Source of the DNA: Halopseudomonas sabulinigri
GTDB lineage: Bacteria > Pseudomonadota > Gammaproteobacteria > Pseudomonadales > Pseudomonadaceae
DNA: 64,000 nt
Assembly (NCBI GenBank): GCA_011053055.1
Contig: DRHT01000043.1
Location: forward strand, 1-64,000
Direction of reading: 5' to 3'
Under the pieces are notes generated by a model. That model worked only from the letters and a program-made list of their open reading frames with translations. It was not told the origin of the DNA and did no database searches. Every line of letters begins with the position of its first letter. Position 1 is the stretch's first letter. Positions 19,335 through 27,145 of this stretch are shown piece by piece. A program made the position numbers and the translations under genes.

Positions 19335-19616
19335 TTAGCGGTACTCGCACAAATACGCAGTATCGCGCTCAACTTTGAGGTTGAAACGGCTGTTGGCGGC
19401 AACCGTAAACTGCTCGCCGGCAGCGTAGGTAGTCCAGGTGTCGCTGTCTGGCAGCTTAACGACCAAAGCGCCGTTGATGACGTGCATGATTTCCAGTTGG
19501 CTGGTACCAAACTCGTATTCACCTGGAGCCATAACGCCAACGGTGGCGCTGCCTTCGGGCTGCTGAAAAGCGATAGAAGCGACCTTACCGTCAAAATACT
19601 GATTTACCTGAAACAC
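19335..19616 (-). CDS. ppnP: Pyrimidine/purine nucleoside phosphorylase PpnP (DUF1255)
   Basis: A 93-residue cupin starting (GTG) [19 protein letters not shown], containing [20 protein letters not shown] and YLCEYR at the end, matching the YaiE/PpnP family. E. coli PpnP phosphorolyses several nucleosides. The GTG at 19616 has AGGAG 8 nt upstream, which is better than the ATG at 19649 that would add 11 unrelated residues. Confidence 0.93.
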   Translation of the reverse strand: MFQVNQYFDGKVASIAFQQPEGSATVGVMAPGEYEFGTSQLEIMHVINGALVVKLPDSDTWTTYAAGEQFTVAANSRFNLKVERDTAYLCEYR

Positions 19617-19749
19617 GGCGCATACTCCTGGAAGGAAAAGGGCCGCCATTATGCCGAGCGGGCAATGGTTCTCGCAATTACCAGCGGCACTAATTTATCT
19701 TGAATCGAATACAGCTCGCGTTGGCGGCTTTTAGGGTAGGAGTAACAAC

Positions 19750-20616
19750 ATGGCGAATATCGGTTTTATTGGTTTGGGTGTGATGGGCTATCCCATGGCC
19801 GGGCACCTGCAGCGTGCCGGACACAACGTCACCGTTTATAACCGCACCGCTAGCAGGGCGCGCCAGTGGGTAGCCGAGCACGCCGGCAGCGCCGCAGATA
19901 CGCCTGCGCTGGCGGCGGTCGATCAGGACTATGTATTACTCTGCGTGGGTAACGATGATGATCTGCGTGCAGTGATCGCCGGGGAAGATGGCGTGCTTCA
20001 AGGCGCGCGCAGTGGCCTGGTTTTGGTGGATCACACGACGGCATCGGCGGATGTGGCGCGTGAACTGGCTGCGCTAGCGGCAGAGCAAGGCGTGGGCTTC
20101 CTGGATGCGCCTGTATCGGGTGGTCAATCCGGTGCGGAAAAGGGCCAATTAACCATCATGGTTGGCGGTGATGAGTCGGTATTCGATTTGGTGCGGCCGA
20201 TTATCAAGAATTACGCCCGTATGGTGCAGTTGATGGGGCCGGTCGGCAGCGGACAGTTGACCAAAATGGTTAACCAGATATGCATTGCCGGGTTAGTGCA
20301 GGGCTTGTCGGAAGCGCTAAACTTCGCGCAGAAAGCGGGTCTGGACGCTGAGGCGGTGGTCTCGGTTATCAGCAAAGGCGCAGCGCAATCCTGGCAGATG
20401 GAGAATCGCCACAAAACCATGTTGGCAGGTGATTTTGAGCACGGTTTTGCGGTGGACTGGATGCGCAAGGATCTGGCGATAGTCTTGGCTGAGGCGCAGC
20501 GCAACGGCGCACAGCTGCCGGTTACCGCGTTGGTGGACCAATTTTATGCGGATGTGCAGGCCATGGGCGGCAAGCGCTGGGACACGTCCAGTTTGATTGC
20601 GCGACTCAAGCGCTGA
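19750..20616 (+). CDS. NAD(P)-dependent beta-hydroxyacid dehydrogenase
   Basis: A 288-residue member of the 3-hydroxyisobutyrate/tartronate-semialdehyde reductase family. It has a Rossmann GxGxxG (IGFIGLGVMGYPMA), the substrate-binding DAPVSGGQSGAEKGQLTIMV signature, and catalytic lysine in GQLTKMVNQI (about residue 174). The C-terminal helix domain is complete. The sequence resembles the succinic-semialdehyde/glyoxylate reductase branch as much as MmsB, and no valine-degradation genes are adjacent, so the substrate is left open. The RBS is TAGGAG. Confidence 0.85.
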   Translation: MANIGFIGLGVMGYPMAGHLQRAGHNVTVYNRTASRARQWVAEHAGSAADTPALAAVDQDYVLLCVGNDDDLRAVIAGEDGVLQGARSGLVLVDHTTASADVARELAALAAEQGVGFLDAPVSGGQSGAEKGQLTIMVGGDESVFDLVRPIIKNYARMVQLMGPVGSGQLTKMVNQICIAGLVQGLSEALNFAQKAGLDAEAVVSVISKGAAQSWQMENRHKTMLAGDFEHGFAVDWMRKDLAIVLAEAQRNGAQLPVTALVDQFYADVQAMGGKRWDTSSLIARLKR

Positions 20617-20682
20617 TAATTTTCAACAGCCTGCTAGAATGCGCGCCGGCACACCGTAGGTGTGCATTTCAGGGGATTAACC

Positions 20683-20934
20683 ATGCAGTGCCGAGAGGCT
20701 TGTGGCGCGTGTTGTATCGCGCCATCCATCAGTTCGCCGCTACCGGGCATGCCCAATGGCAAGCCAGCGGGTGAGCGCTGCCTGCATTTACAGTCAGATA
20801 TGCGCTGCGCAATCTTCTATTCGCCGGAGCGCCCTGCAGTCTGTGCTGGCTTCAAAGCGGAAGCTAGTGTTTGCGGCGATAACGCGGAAGAGGCGCTGCG
20901 GATTATTGGTTGGCTGGAAGGCGAAACCGCCTGA
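20683..20934 (+). CDS. YkgJ-family cysteine-cluster protein
   Basis: An 83-residue protein with the CxxxCxxCC arrangement of the zinc/iron-chelating YkgJ (UPF0153) family: CREACGACCIAPSIS at the N-terminus, then GERCLHL, MRCAIF and VCAGF. The ATG at 20683 after AGGGG is preferred over 20662. The family may bind a metal or Fe-S cluster; the function is unknown. It converges on the EamA gene. Confidence 0.85.
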   Translation: MQCREACGACCIAPSISSPLPGMPNGKPAGERCLHLQSDMRCAIFYSPERPAVCAGFKAEASVCGDNAEEALRIIGWLEGETA

Positions 20935-20941
20935 GCCGCTT

Positions 20942-21832
20942 TTAGCTACTTTGCCCCGCGGCAATTGCGAGCCTGCGTCGTCGCCCGGCAAACACGTTGA
21001 TCGCCAGTCCGGCCATTACCAGCAGCGTGCCGAGCATCTGCAGTTGGCTGAGTTGCTCGTCGAGTAGCCAGGCTGCCGAACTCAAACCAATGATCGGTAC
21101 CAGCATCGAGAACGGCGCTACCTGGGCCGCTGGGTAACGCGACAGCAAGCGACTCCATAAACTGTAGCCCAACAAAGTGGCGCCAAAGGCCAGATAAAAC
21201 AGCGCCAGGATCGCATTCAGGCTGATGTTTTCCAGCGCAGTGCCAATTTGTTGCGGCCCTTCCAGCAGCAGTGACATGGCGAAGAAGGGCAGGGGTGGCA
21301 CCAGACTACCCCAGACCACCAGGCTGACAAGGTCTACTTTACCTACACGCTTGGTGATGATGTTGCCCATGGCCCACATTGCGGCTGCGCAAATGGTCAG
21401 TGCAAAGCCTGCCAGCGTCATGCCAACGCCGCTGTTCAGGCCGATCAAGAGCAAACCCCCTGCGGCGACGCAGAGTCCGACCAGATTATGTATGCGTACC
21501 TGTTCGCCCAATACCATGGCAGCGAACAGCAGGGTGAAGAATGCCTGTGACTGCAGAACCAGAGACGCCAGGCCGGCCGGCATGCCGACAGACATGGCAG
21601 AAAACAGAAAAGCGAATTGGCCGAAAGAAATGGTCAAGCCATAGGCCAGTAACCAGCGCAGGGGAATCTTTGGACGGCGAATAAAAAATACCGCAGGAAT
21701 AGCGGCCAAAGTGAACCGCATGGCACCCAGCAGCATCGGCGGTAGATCATTCAAGCCAACTTTGATAACCACAAAGTTAAGTCCCCACACCAGAATAACC
21801 AGCATGGCGAATCCGAGATCTCTGGGGGACAT
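20942..21832 (-). CDS. EamA-family (drug/metabolite superfamily) transporter
   Basis: A 296-residue inner-membrane protein with about ten membrane helices in two EamA repeats (WGLNFVVIKVGLNDLPPML in the first, AMWAMGNIITKRVGKVD opening the second). It is of the type annotated as an amino-acid or metabolite exporter; the substrate is unknown. The start at MSPRDLGFA (21832) fits the family; an in-frame ATG at 21871 adds 13 residues. Confidence 0.88.
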   Translation of the reverse strand: MSPRDLGFAMLVILVWGLNFVVIKVGLNDLPPMLLGAMRFTLAAIPAVFFIRRPKIPLRWLLAYGLTISFGQFAFLFSAMSVGMPAGLASLVLQSQAFFTLLFAAMVLGEQVRIHNLVGLCVAAGGLLLIGLNSGVGMTLAGFALTICAAAMWAMGNIITKRVGKVDLVSLVVWGSLVPPLPFFAMSLLLEGPQQIGTALENISLNAILALFYLAFGATLLGYSLWSRLLSRYPAAQVAPFSMLVPIIGLSSAAWLLDEQLSQLQMLGTLLVMAGLAINVFAGRRRRLAIAAGQSS

Positions 21833-21941
21833 GGTGTAACGGGCTCCGGCGTATAAAAGTAGGCAGCCCATACAAACATGTTTTCACGCGGCTGAAGCGG
21901 TACAGCCAAGTTAGGATTGACCTGTACAGTGTTGCAATTGC

Positions 21942-21981
21942 AGCTAATAAAAAACCCGCCTAGGCGGGTTTTTTATTAGCT
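21942..21981 (-). terminator. gltA terminator, a perfect 40-bp palindrome
   Basis: A 40-bp perfect inverted repeat without mismatch runs outward from its centre (CCTAGG) through GGCGGG to T-runs on both sides. It lies just after the gltA stop. The T6 tract works for the minus strand and, by symmetry, for the plus strand, so it also insulates gltA from anything reading in from the left. Confidence 0.9.
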
Positions 21982-21990
21982 TGCGGCGAC

Positions 21991-23265
21991 TTACTTGGAA
22001 GGGTAATCGCGTTGAGCTGGACCGGTGTACAACTGGCGAGGACGACCAATCTTGTACGGGCCACTGATCATTTCGTTCCAGTGCGCTACCCAGCCTGGTG
22101 TGCGGCCGGTGGCGAAAATGACGGTGAACATCTCAGTTGGAATGCCGATTGCCTTAAGGATGATGCCGGAGTAGAAGTCGACGTTCGGGTACAGGTTACG
22201 TTCCTTGAAGTAAGGATCGTTCCGGGCGATTTCTTCCAGTTTCATCGCCAGCTCCAGCTGCGGGTCATTGATACCCAGCTCAGCCAGTACTTCGTCGCAG
22301 GTCTCTTTCATTACTTTGGCGCGCGGGTCGAAGTTCTTGTAGACGCGGTGACCAAAGCCCATCAGCTTGAACGGGTCATCTTTATCTTTAGCTTTGGCAA
22401 CGAATTTGTCGATGTTGGAAACATCACCAATTTCATCCAGCATACGCAATACTGCTTCGTTTGCGCCGCCGTGAGCCGGGCCCCATAGAGCAGCGATGCC
22501 AGCTGCGATACAGGCGAAAGGATTGGCGCCGGAGGAGCCTGCCAGGCGGACAGTAGAGGTTGACGCGTTCTGCTCGTGATCAGCATGCAGCACGAAAATA
22601 CGGTCCATAGCCTTGGAGAGAACCGGACTGATTGGCTTCTCGTCACATGGTGTATTGAACATCATGTGCAGGAAGTTTTCTGAATAGCTCAGTTCGTTGC
22701 GTGGGTACATCATGGGCTGCCCCATGGAATATTTGTACACCATGGCTGCCAATGTCGGCATTTTAGCGATCAGGCGGATTGCAGAAATTTCACGATGGTT
22801 GGGATTATTGATGTCCAACGAGTCGTGGTAGAAGGCAGACAATGCGCCAACTACGCCACACATGATGGCCATTGGGTGTGCGTCACGGCGGAAGCCGTTG
22901 AAGAAAGTTTTCAGTTGCTCGTGCACCATGGTGTGGTTCTTGATGGTGCTATCGAACTTGATTTTTTCTTCGTCGGTGGGAAGTTCACCTTTCAACAGAA
23001 GAAAGCAGGTTTCCAGGAAGTCCGCTTTTTCCGCAAGCTGATCAATGGGATAGCCGCGATGCAGCAATATACCCTTGTCGCCATCAATGTAGGTGATCTT
23101 GGATTCACAAGATGAGGTGGCCATGAAGCCAGGGTCAAAAGTGAACACGCCTTCTGCAGTGAGGCCACGAACGTCCACGACGTCGGGACCCATGGTCCCG
23201 GAATAGACTGGTAGGTCAATGGGGGCAGCGCCCTCGATGATCAATTGCGCTTTTTTGTCAGCCAT
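21991..23265 (-). CDS. gltA: Citrate synthase (type II)
   Basis: A 424-residue hexameric-type citrate synthase, closely matching Pseudomonas GltA ([20 protein letters not shown] start, [68 protein letters not shown]). Active-site His and Asp regions are intact. It condenses oxaloacetate and acetyl-CoA. It is divergent from sdhC. The RBS is AGGAGG and a sigma-70 promoter is visible at 23323-23350. Confidence 0.98.
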   Translation of the reverse strand: MADKKAQLIIEGAAPIDLPVYSGTMGPDVVDVRGLTAEGVFTFDPGFMATSSCESKITYIDGDKGILLHRGYPIDQLAEKADFLETCFLLLKGELPTDEEKIKFDSTIKNHTMVHEQLKTFFNGFRRDAHPMAIMCGVVGALSAFYHDSLDINNPNHREISAIRLIAKMPTLAAMVYKYSMGQPMMYPRNELSYSENFLHMMFNTPCDEKPISPVLSKAMDRIFVLHADHEQNASTSTVRLAGSSGANPFACIAAGIAALWGPAHGGANEAVLRMLDEIGDVSNIDKFVAKAKDKDDPFKLMGFGHRVYKNFDPRAKVMKETCDEVLAELGINDPQLELAMKLEEIARNDPYFKERNLYPNVDFYSGIILKAIGIPTEMFTVIFATGRTPGWVAHWNEMISGPYKIGRPRQLYTGPAQRDYPSK

Positions 23266-23322
23266 TGATGGCCTCCTGTTTTGCTGTATCGAAAAGGTGA
23301 CCCCCCACGCAGGGCCCGCATC

Positions 23323-23350
23323 ACTATAAGGTGATAAATTGGTTTGTCAA
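23323..23350 (-). promoter_or_regulatory. Sigma-70 promoter of gltA
   Basis: On the minus strand, TTGACA (a perfect -35) and TATAGT are separated by 16 nt. The element lies about 60-85 nt upstream of the gltA start. Confidence 0.75.
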
Positions 23351-23465
23351 TTGTACTTATAGTGAAAGGGAATAGGGGTAATTAAAAGCTTTAATTACAT
23401 AGGTAAATGTGCTTTGCCACGTGCCGGCATGCGTGATGTAGAGCGCTTTGCAACACGTTGTTGCA

Positions 23466-23494
23466 TTGTAATTAATGACCTAAGTCTCTATACT
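23466..23494 (+). promoter_or_regulatory. Probable sigma-70 promoter of sdhCDAB
   Basis: TTGTAA and TATACT are separated by 17 nt. The element lies about 95 nt upstream of sdhC and is abutted by the 6-bp-arm inverted repeat at 23450-23464, which could be an operator. Confidence 0.5.
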
Positions 23495-23587
23495 CCTTGA
23501 CCGGCAAAGTGACTCAGAGGGCCTCTCGCAGGGGCTGCAACACAGGGTTACGCACCTTCCTATAATCCAAGCCCTGCCCACAGGGCC

Positions 23588-23980
23588 ATGAGTGTGAATA
23601 TAGCCGTGAATAGCAAAAGACCCGTCAACCTAGACCTCAGGACAATCAAACTTCCTGTCACAGCCTATACGTCAATTCTCCACCGCATTTCTGGCGTGAT
23701 TCTGTTCGTTTCCATCGCGATTCTGCTATGGATGCTGGACACCTCGTTGAGTTCGGAAAGCGGTTTCGAGCAAGTTCAAAGCTGCCTTCAGCACCCCCTG
23801 GCCAAATTGGTCGTCTGGGGTATCCTCGCTGCACTGCTTTATCACCTGGTCGCCGGCGTGCGCCACCTGGTAATGGATGCTGGCGTGGGTGAAGGGCTCG
23901 AAAGTGGTAAGCGTGGCTCACAGATAGTACTTGTTGTTTCTGCCATTTTGATTGTTCTTCTGGGGGTGTGGATATGGTAA
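23588..23980 (+). CDS. sdhC: Succinate dehydrogenase cytochrome b556 subunit
   Basis: A 130-residue inner-membrane anchor with three helices. SILHRISGVILF carries the signature SxxHRxSG, and the haem-ligand histidine lies in YHLVAGVRHLVMDAG. With SdhD it binds haem b and quinone. A GTG at 23606 (giving VNSKRPVNLDLRTIKLP) matches the Pseudomonas start better than the ATG at 23588, so the first six residues are uncertain. It overlaps sdhD by 7 nt. Confidence 0.95.
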   Translation: MSVNIAVNSKRPVNLDLRTIKLPVTAYTSILHRISGVILFVSIAILLWMLDTSLSSESGFEQVQSCLQHPLAKLVVWGILAALLYHLVAGVRHLVMDAGVGEGLESGKRGSQIVLVVSAILIVLLGVWIW

Positions 23981-24345
23981 CTAACGTCACCAACCTTTCT
24001 CGCAGCGGCCTTTATGATTGGATGGCGCAGCGTGTGTCCGCCGTCCTATTGGCTGCTTACGTGTTGTTTCTGCTCGGCTATCTGATCGCTCACCCTGGCC
24101 TGACCTACGCCGAATGGCAGGGTTTGTTCAGTCAGAGCTGGATGCGCATCTTCAGTCTGCTCACGCTGGTTGCTTTGAGCGTACATGCCTGGGTTGGCAT
24201 GTGGACCATTTCAACTGACTACCTGACTCCCATGGCTCTAGGCAAATCTGCCACTGTCGTCCGCTTCCTGTTCCAGGCGGTCTGCGGTCTTGCCATGTTT
24301 GTGTTTTTCGCTTGGGGCGTGCAGATTCTGTGGGGAATTCGATAA
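23974..24345 (+). CDS. sdhD: Succinate dehydrogenase membrane anchor subunit
   Basis: A 123-residue, three-helix anchor starting MVTNVTNLSRSGLYDWMAQR; SVHAWVGMWTISTDY holds the haem-ligand histidine region. The ATG at 23974 lies inside the last codons of sdhC (translational coupling). It is directly followed by sdhA with no gap. Confidence 0.95.
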   Translation: MVTNVTNLSRSGLYDWMAQRVSAVLLAAYVLFLLGYLIAHPGLTYAEWQGLFSQSWMRIFSLLTLVALSVHAWVGMWTISTDYLTPMALGKSATVVRFLFQAVCGLAMFVFFAWGVQILWGIR

Positions 24346-26118
24346 ATGTCTAATATGCGTACTTTGACCTTTGACGCGATCATCATCGGTGGTGGTGGTG
24401 CTGGTATGCGCGCTGCGCTGCAACTGGCTCAAGGCGGCCACAAGACAGCCGTCGTAACCAAGGTGTTTCCGACTCGCTCGCACACTGTATCTGCTCAGGG
24501 TGGCATCACTTGCGCGATTGCCTCGGCTGATCCAAACGATGATTGGCGCTGGCACATGTACGATACCGTTAAGGGCTCCGACTATATCGGCGACCAGGAC
24601 GCTATCGAGTACATGTGTTCTGTAGGTCCAGAAGCGGTATTCGAACTTGAACATATGGGTCTGCCGTTCTCCCGTACCGAGCAGGGCCGTATTTATCAGC
24701 GTCCATTCGGTGGCCAGTCTAAAGGTCCGGATAACCCTACTCAGGCGGCACGCACCTGCGCAGCTGCTGACCGTACTGGTCACGCGCTACTGCATACGCT
24801 GTATCAGAACAACGTTAAGCACAACACTACCTTCCTTAATGAGTGGTACGCGGTTGATCTGGTCAAGAACCAGGACGGCGCGATTGTTGGTGTGATTGCG
24901 ATCTGCATTGAAACCGGCGAGACCGTTTACATCCGTGCCAAGGCCACTGTGCTGGCGACTGGCGGCGCGGGTCGTATTTACGCTTCTACTACCAATGCCC
25001 TGATCAACACCGGTGACGGTATCGGTATGGCGCTGCGCGCTGGTGTGCCGGTCCAGGATATCGAGATGTGGCAGTTCCACCCGACCGGTATTGCCGGCGC
25101 GGGTACCCTGGTGACCGAAGGTTGCCGTGGTGAAGGTGGCTATCTGATCAACAAGCACGGCGAGCGCTTCATGGAGCGTTACGCGCCCAACTCGAAAGAC
25201 CTTGCCGGTCGTGACGTTGTGGCCCGTTCCATGGTTAAGGAAATTCTTGCCGGTAACGGTTGTGGTCCCGATGGCGACCACGTGATGCTGAAGCTGGATC
25301 ACTTGGGTGAAGAAGTGCTGCACAGCCGCCTGCCAGGTATCTGTGAACTATCCAAGACCTTTGCTCACGTTGATCCCGTGGTTGCGCCTATCCCGGTTGT
25401 ACCGACTTGTCACTACATGATGGGTGGCGTTGCTACCAATATTCATGGTCAGGCAATCAGCCGTGATGCGGCTGGCAACGACAAGATCGTTGAAGGTTTG
25501 TTTGCGGTTGGCGAAGTGGCCTGCGTCTCTGTGCACGGTGCTAACCGTCTGGGCGGTAACTCCCTGCTTGACCTGGTCGTATTCGGTCGTGCTGCTGGTA
25601 TTCACCTGGAAAGCTCTTTGAAAGATGGCATCGAACTCCGCGATGCCTCGGCATCCGATATTGAAGCTTCGCTCTCACGCCTGTCTGGCTTGAACGAGCG
25701 AACTAAAGGCGAAGACGTTGCACCGCTGCGTAAAGAACTGCAAAACTGCATGCAGAACTACTTCGGTGTTTTCCGTACCGGTGAGTTCATGCAGAAGGGC
25801 ATCACGCAGCTGGCTGATCTGCGCGAGCGTATTGCTAACGCCAAGATCGACGACAAGAGCCAGGCGTTCAACACTGCGCGTATTGAAGCTCTGGAGCTGC
25901 AAAACCTGCTGGAAGTGGCTGAAGCCACTGCGATTGCTGCAGAAGCCCGTACCGAAAGCCGCGGCGCACATGCACGTGAAGACTACGAAGATCGCGATGA
26001 CGTGAACTGGTTGTGCCACAGCCTGTACATGCCTGAAACCAAGCAGCTGGAAAAGCGGGCAGTTAACTTCTCGCCGAAGACAGTTCCGACCTTTGAACCT
26101 AAAGTGCGTACCTACTAA
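24346..26118 (+). CDS. sdhA: Succinate dehydrogenase flavoprotein subunit
   Basis: A 590-residue flavoprotein. The dinucleotide-binding [12 protein letters not shown] lies near residues 15-26, and His46 in [12 protein letters not shown] is the covalent FAD attachment residue. The substrate-site [20 protein letters not shown] and [19 protein letters not shown] are present and the C-terminal domain is complete. It oxidises succinate to fumarate, feeding the SdhB Fe-S clusters. Confidence 0.98.
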   Translation: MSNMRTLTFDAIIIGGGGAGMRAALQLAQGGHKTAVVTKVFPTRSHTVSAQGGITCAIASADPNDDWRWHMYDTVKGSDYIGDQDAIEYMCSVGPEAVFELEHMGLPFSRTEQGRIYQRPFGGQSKGPDNPTQAARTCAAADRTGHALLHTLYQNNVKHNTTFLNEWYAVDLVKNQDGAIVGVIAICIETGETVYIRAKATVLATGGAGRIYASTTNALINTGDGIGMALRAGVPVQDIEMWQFHPTGIAGAGTLVTEGCRGEGGYLINKHGERFMERYAPNSKDLAGRDVVARSMVKEILAGNGCGPDGDHVMLKLDHLGEEVLHSRLPGICELSKTFAHVDPVVAPIPVVPTCHYMMGGVATNIHGQAISRDAAGNDKIVEGLFAVGEVACVSVHGANRLGGNSLLDLVVFGRAAGIHLESSLKDGIELRDASASDIEASLSRLSGLNERTKGEDVAPLRKELQNCMQNYFGVFRTGEFMQKGITQLADLRERIANAKIDDKSQAFNTARIEALELQNLLEVAEATAIAAEARTESRGAHAREDYEDRDDVNWLCHSLYMPETKQLEKRAVNFSPKTVPTFEPKVRTY

Positions 26119-26129
26119 GGGTGACCGAT

Positions 26130-26834
26130 ATGTTGCAAGTAAGTGTTTATCGCTATAACCCCGAAACGGACAGCGCGCCGTTCATGCAGGACTTCCAGAT
26201 CGATACCGGCGGCAAGGACATCATGGTTCTTGACGTGCTGGCTCTGGTTAAAGAAAAAGACGTAGGTATGGCCTACCGTCGCTCGTGCCGTGAAGGTGTG
26301 TGCGGTTCCGATGGTATGAATATCAACGGTAAAAACGGCTTGGCTTGTATTACACCGCTGTCCGATGTTGTCAAAAACAACAAGCTGGTTTTGCGTCCTT
26401 TGCCTGGTTTGCCAGTAATTCGTGACTTGGTTGTAGATATGAGCATCTTCTACAAGCAATACGAAAAAGTTCAGCCGTATTTGCAGAATGACACGCCGGC
26501 GCCGGCAATTGAGCGCCTGCAGTCTCCTGAGGAGCGGGAAAAGCTGGATGGTCTGTACGAGTGTATTCTCTGTGCATGCTGCTCCACTTCCTGCCCTTCA
26601 TTCTGGTGGAATCCCGATAAATTTATCGGTCCTGCTGGTTTGTTGCAGGCTTACCGCTTTTTAGCGGATAGCCGTGACGAGAAGACTGATGAGCGTTTAG
26701 CGTCATTGGATGACCCGTTCAGCGTATTCCGCTGCCGTGGCATCATGAATTGCGTCAATGTTTGCCCTAAAGGTCTTAACCCGACCCGTGCCATTGGCCA
26801 TATTCGTAACATGTTGCTGCAGAGCGGTACCTGA
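26130..26834 (+). CDS. sdhB: Succinate dehydrogenase iron-sulfur subunit
   Basis: A 234-residue subunit carrying three clusters. The [2Fe-2S] ligands are in CREGVCGSDGMNINGKNGLAC. The [4Fe-4S] and [3Fe-4S] ligands are in CILCACCSTSCPSFWW and CRGIMNCVNVCPKGLNP. The ATG at 26130 (MLQVSVYRYNPETD) is preferred over the in-frame GTG at 26121. Confidence 0.97.
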   Translation: MLQVSVYRYNPETDSAPFMQDFQIDTGGKDIMVLDVLALVKEKDVGMAYRRSCREGVCGSDGMNINGKNGLACITPLSDVVKNNKLVLRPLPGLPVIRDLVVDMSIFYKQYEKVQPYLQNDTPAPAIERLQSPEEREKLDGLYECILCACCSTSCPSFWWNPDKFIGPAGLLQAYRFLADSRDEKTDERLASLDDPFSVFRCRGIMNCVNVCPKGLNPTRAIGHIRNMLLQSGT

Positions 26835-27145
26835 TCGACTGTAATTGCATTAAGTTGGACTGAACTGACTCCTGCTATAGGGAGTCGGACAGTTTTAAAG
26901 ACGAGCCGCTAGCTCAAAAAGCCGCGGCTCGTATGTACCTAAACCAACAGGGGCAATCGGGTAACACCCGAACTATCTGTCGGGGCCGGCAATTTTCCGT
27001 ATGACGGAATATGTGGCAGCAAGGTAGGAGGCAGCGACACTGCCCCCGAGACCACCCAACATATTCTGCGCGGATGGCAGAGTTACCCTTTGCCAATTAA
27101 TGGTCTTCGCGCCAGATGGTGTCCCCTACTTAAGGGTGACCAAGC
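26835..27145 (+). other. 311-nt structured spacer between sdhB and sucA
   Basis: No coding sequence is supported. Several hairpins are visible. GACTCC/GGAGTC (26867-26886) is followed shortly by TTTT. A 9-bp perfect stem ACGAGCCGC/GCGGCTCGT spans 26901-26932. CGGGT-AAC-ACCCG lies at 26958-26970. The first could attenuate or process the sdh transcript before sucAB. A sucA promoter may lie in the remainder, but I cannot point to a convincing one. Confidence 0.6.

Larger units (their letters stand above)
23266..23587. other. 322-nt gltA/sdhC divergent control region
   Basis: No coding sequence is supported here. The region holds the gltA promoter, a probable sdhC promoter and an inverted repeat GCAACA-CGT-TGTTGC (23450-23464) just before the sdhC -35 element. 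Confidence 0.7.
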
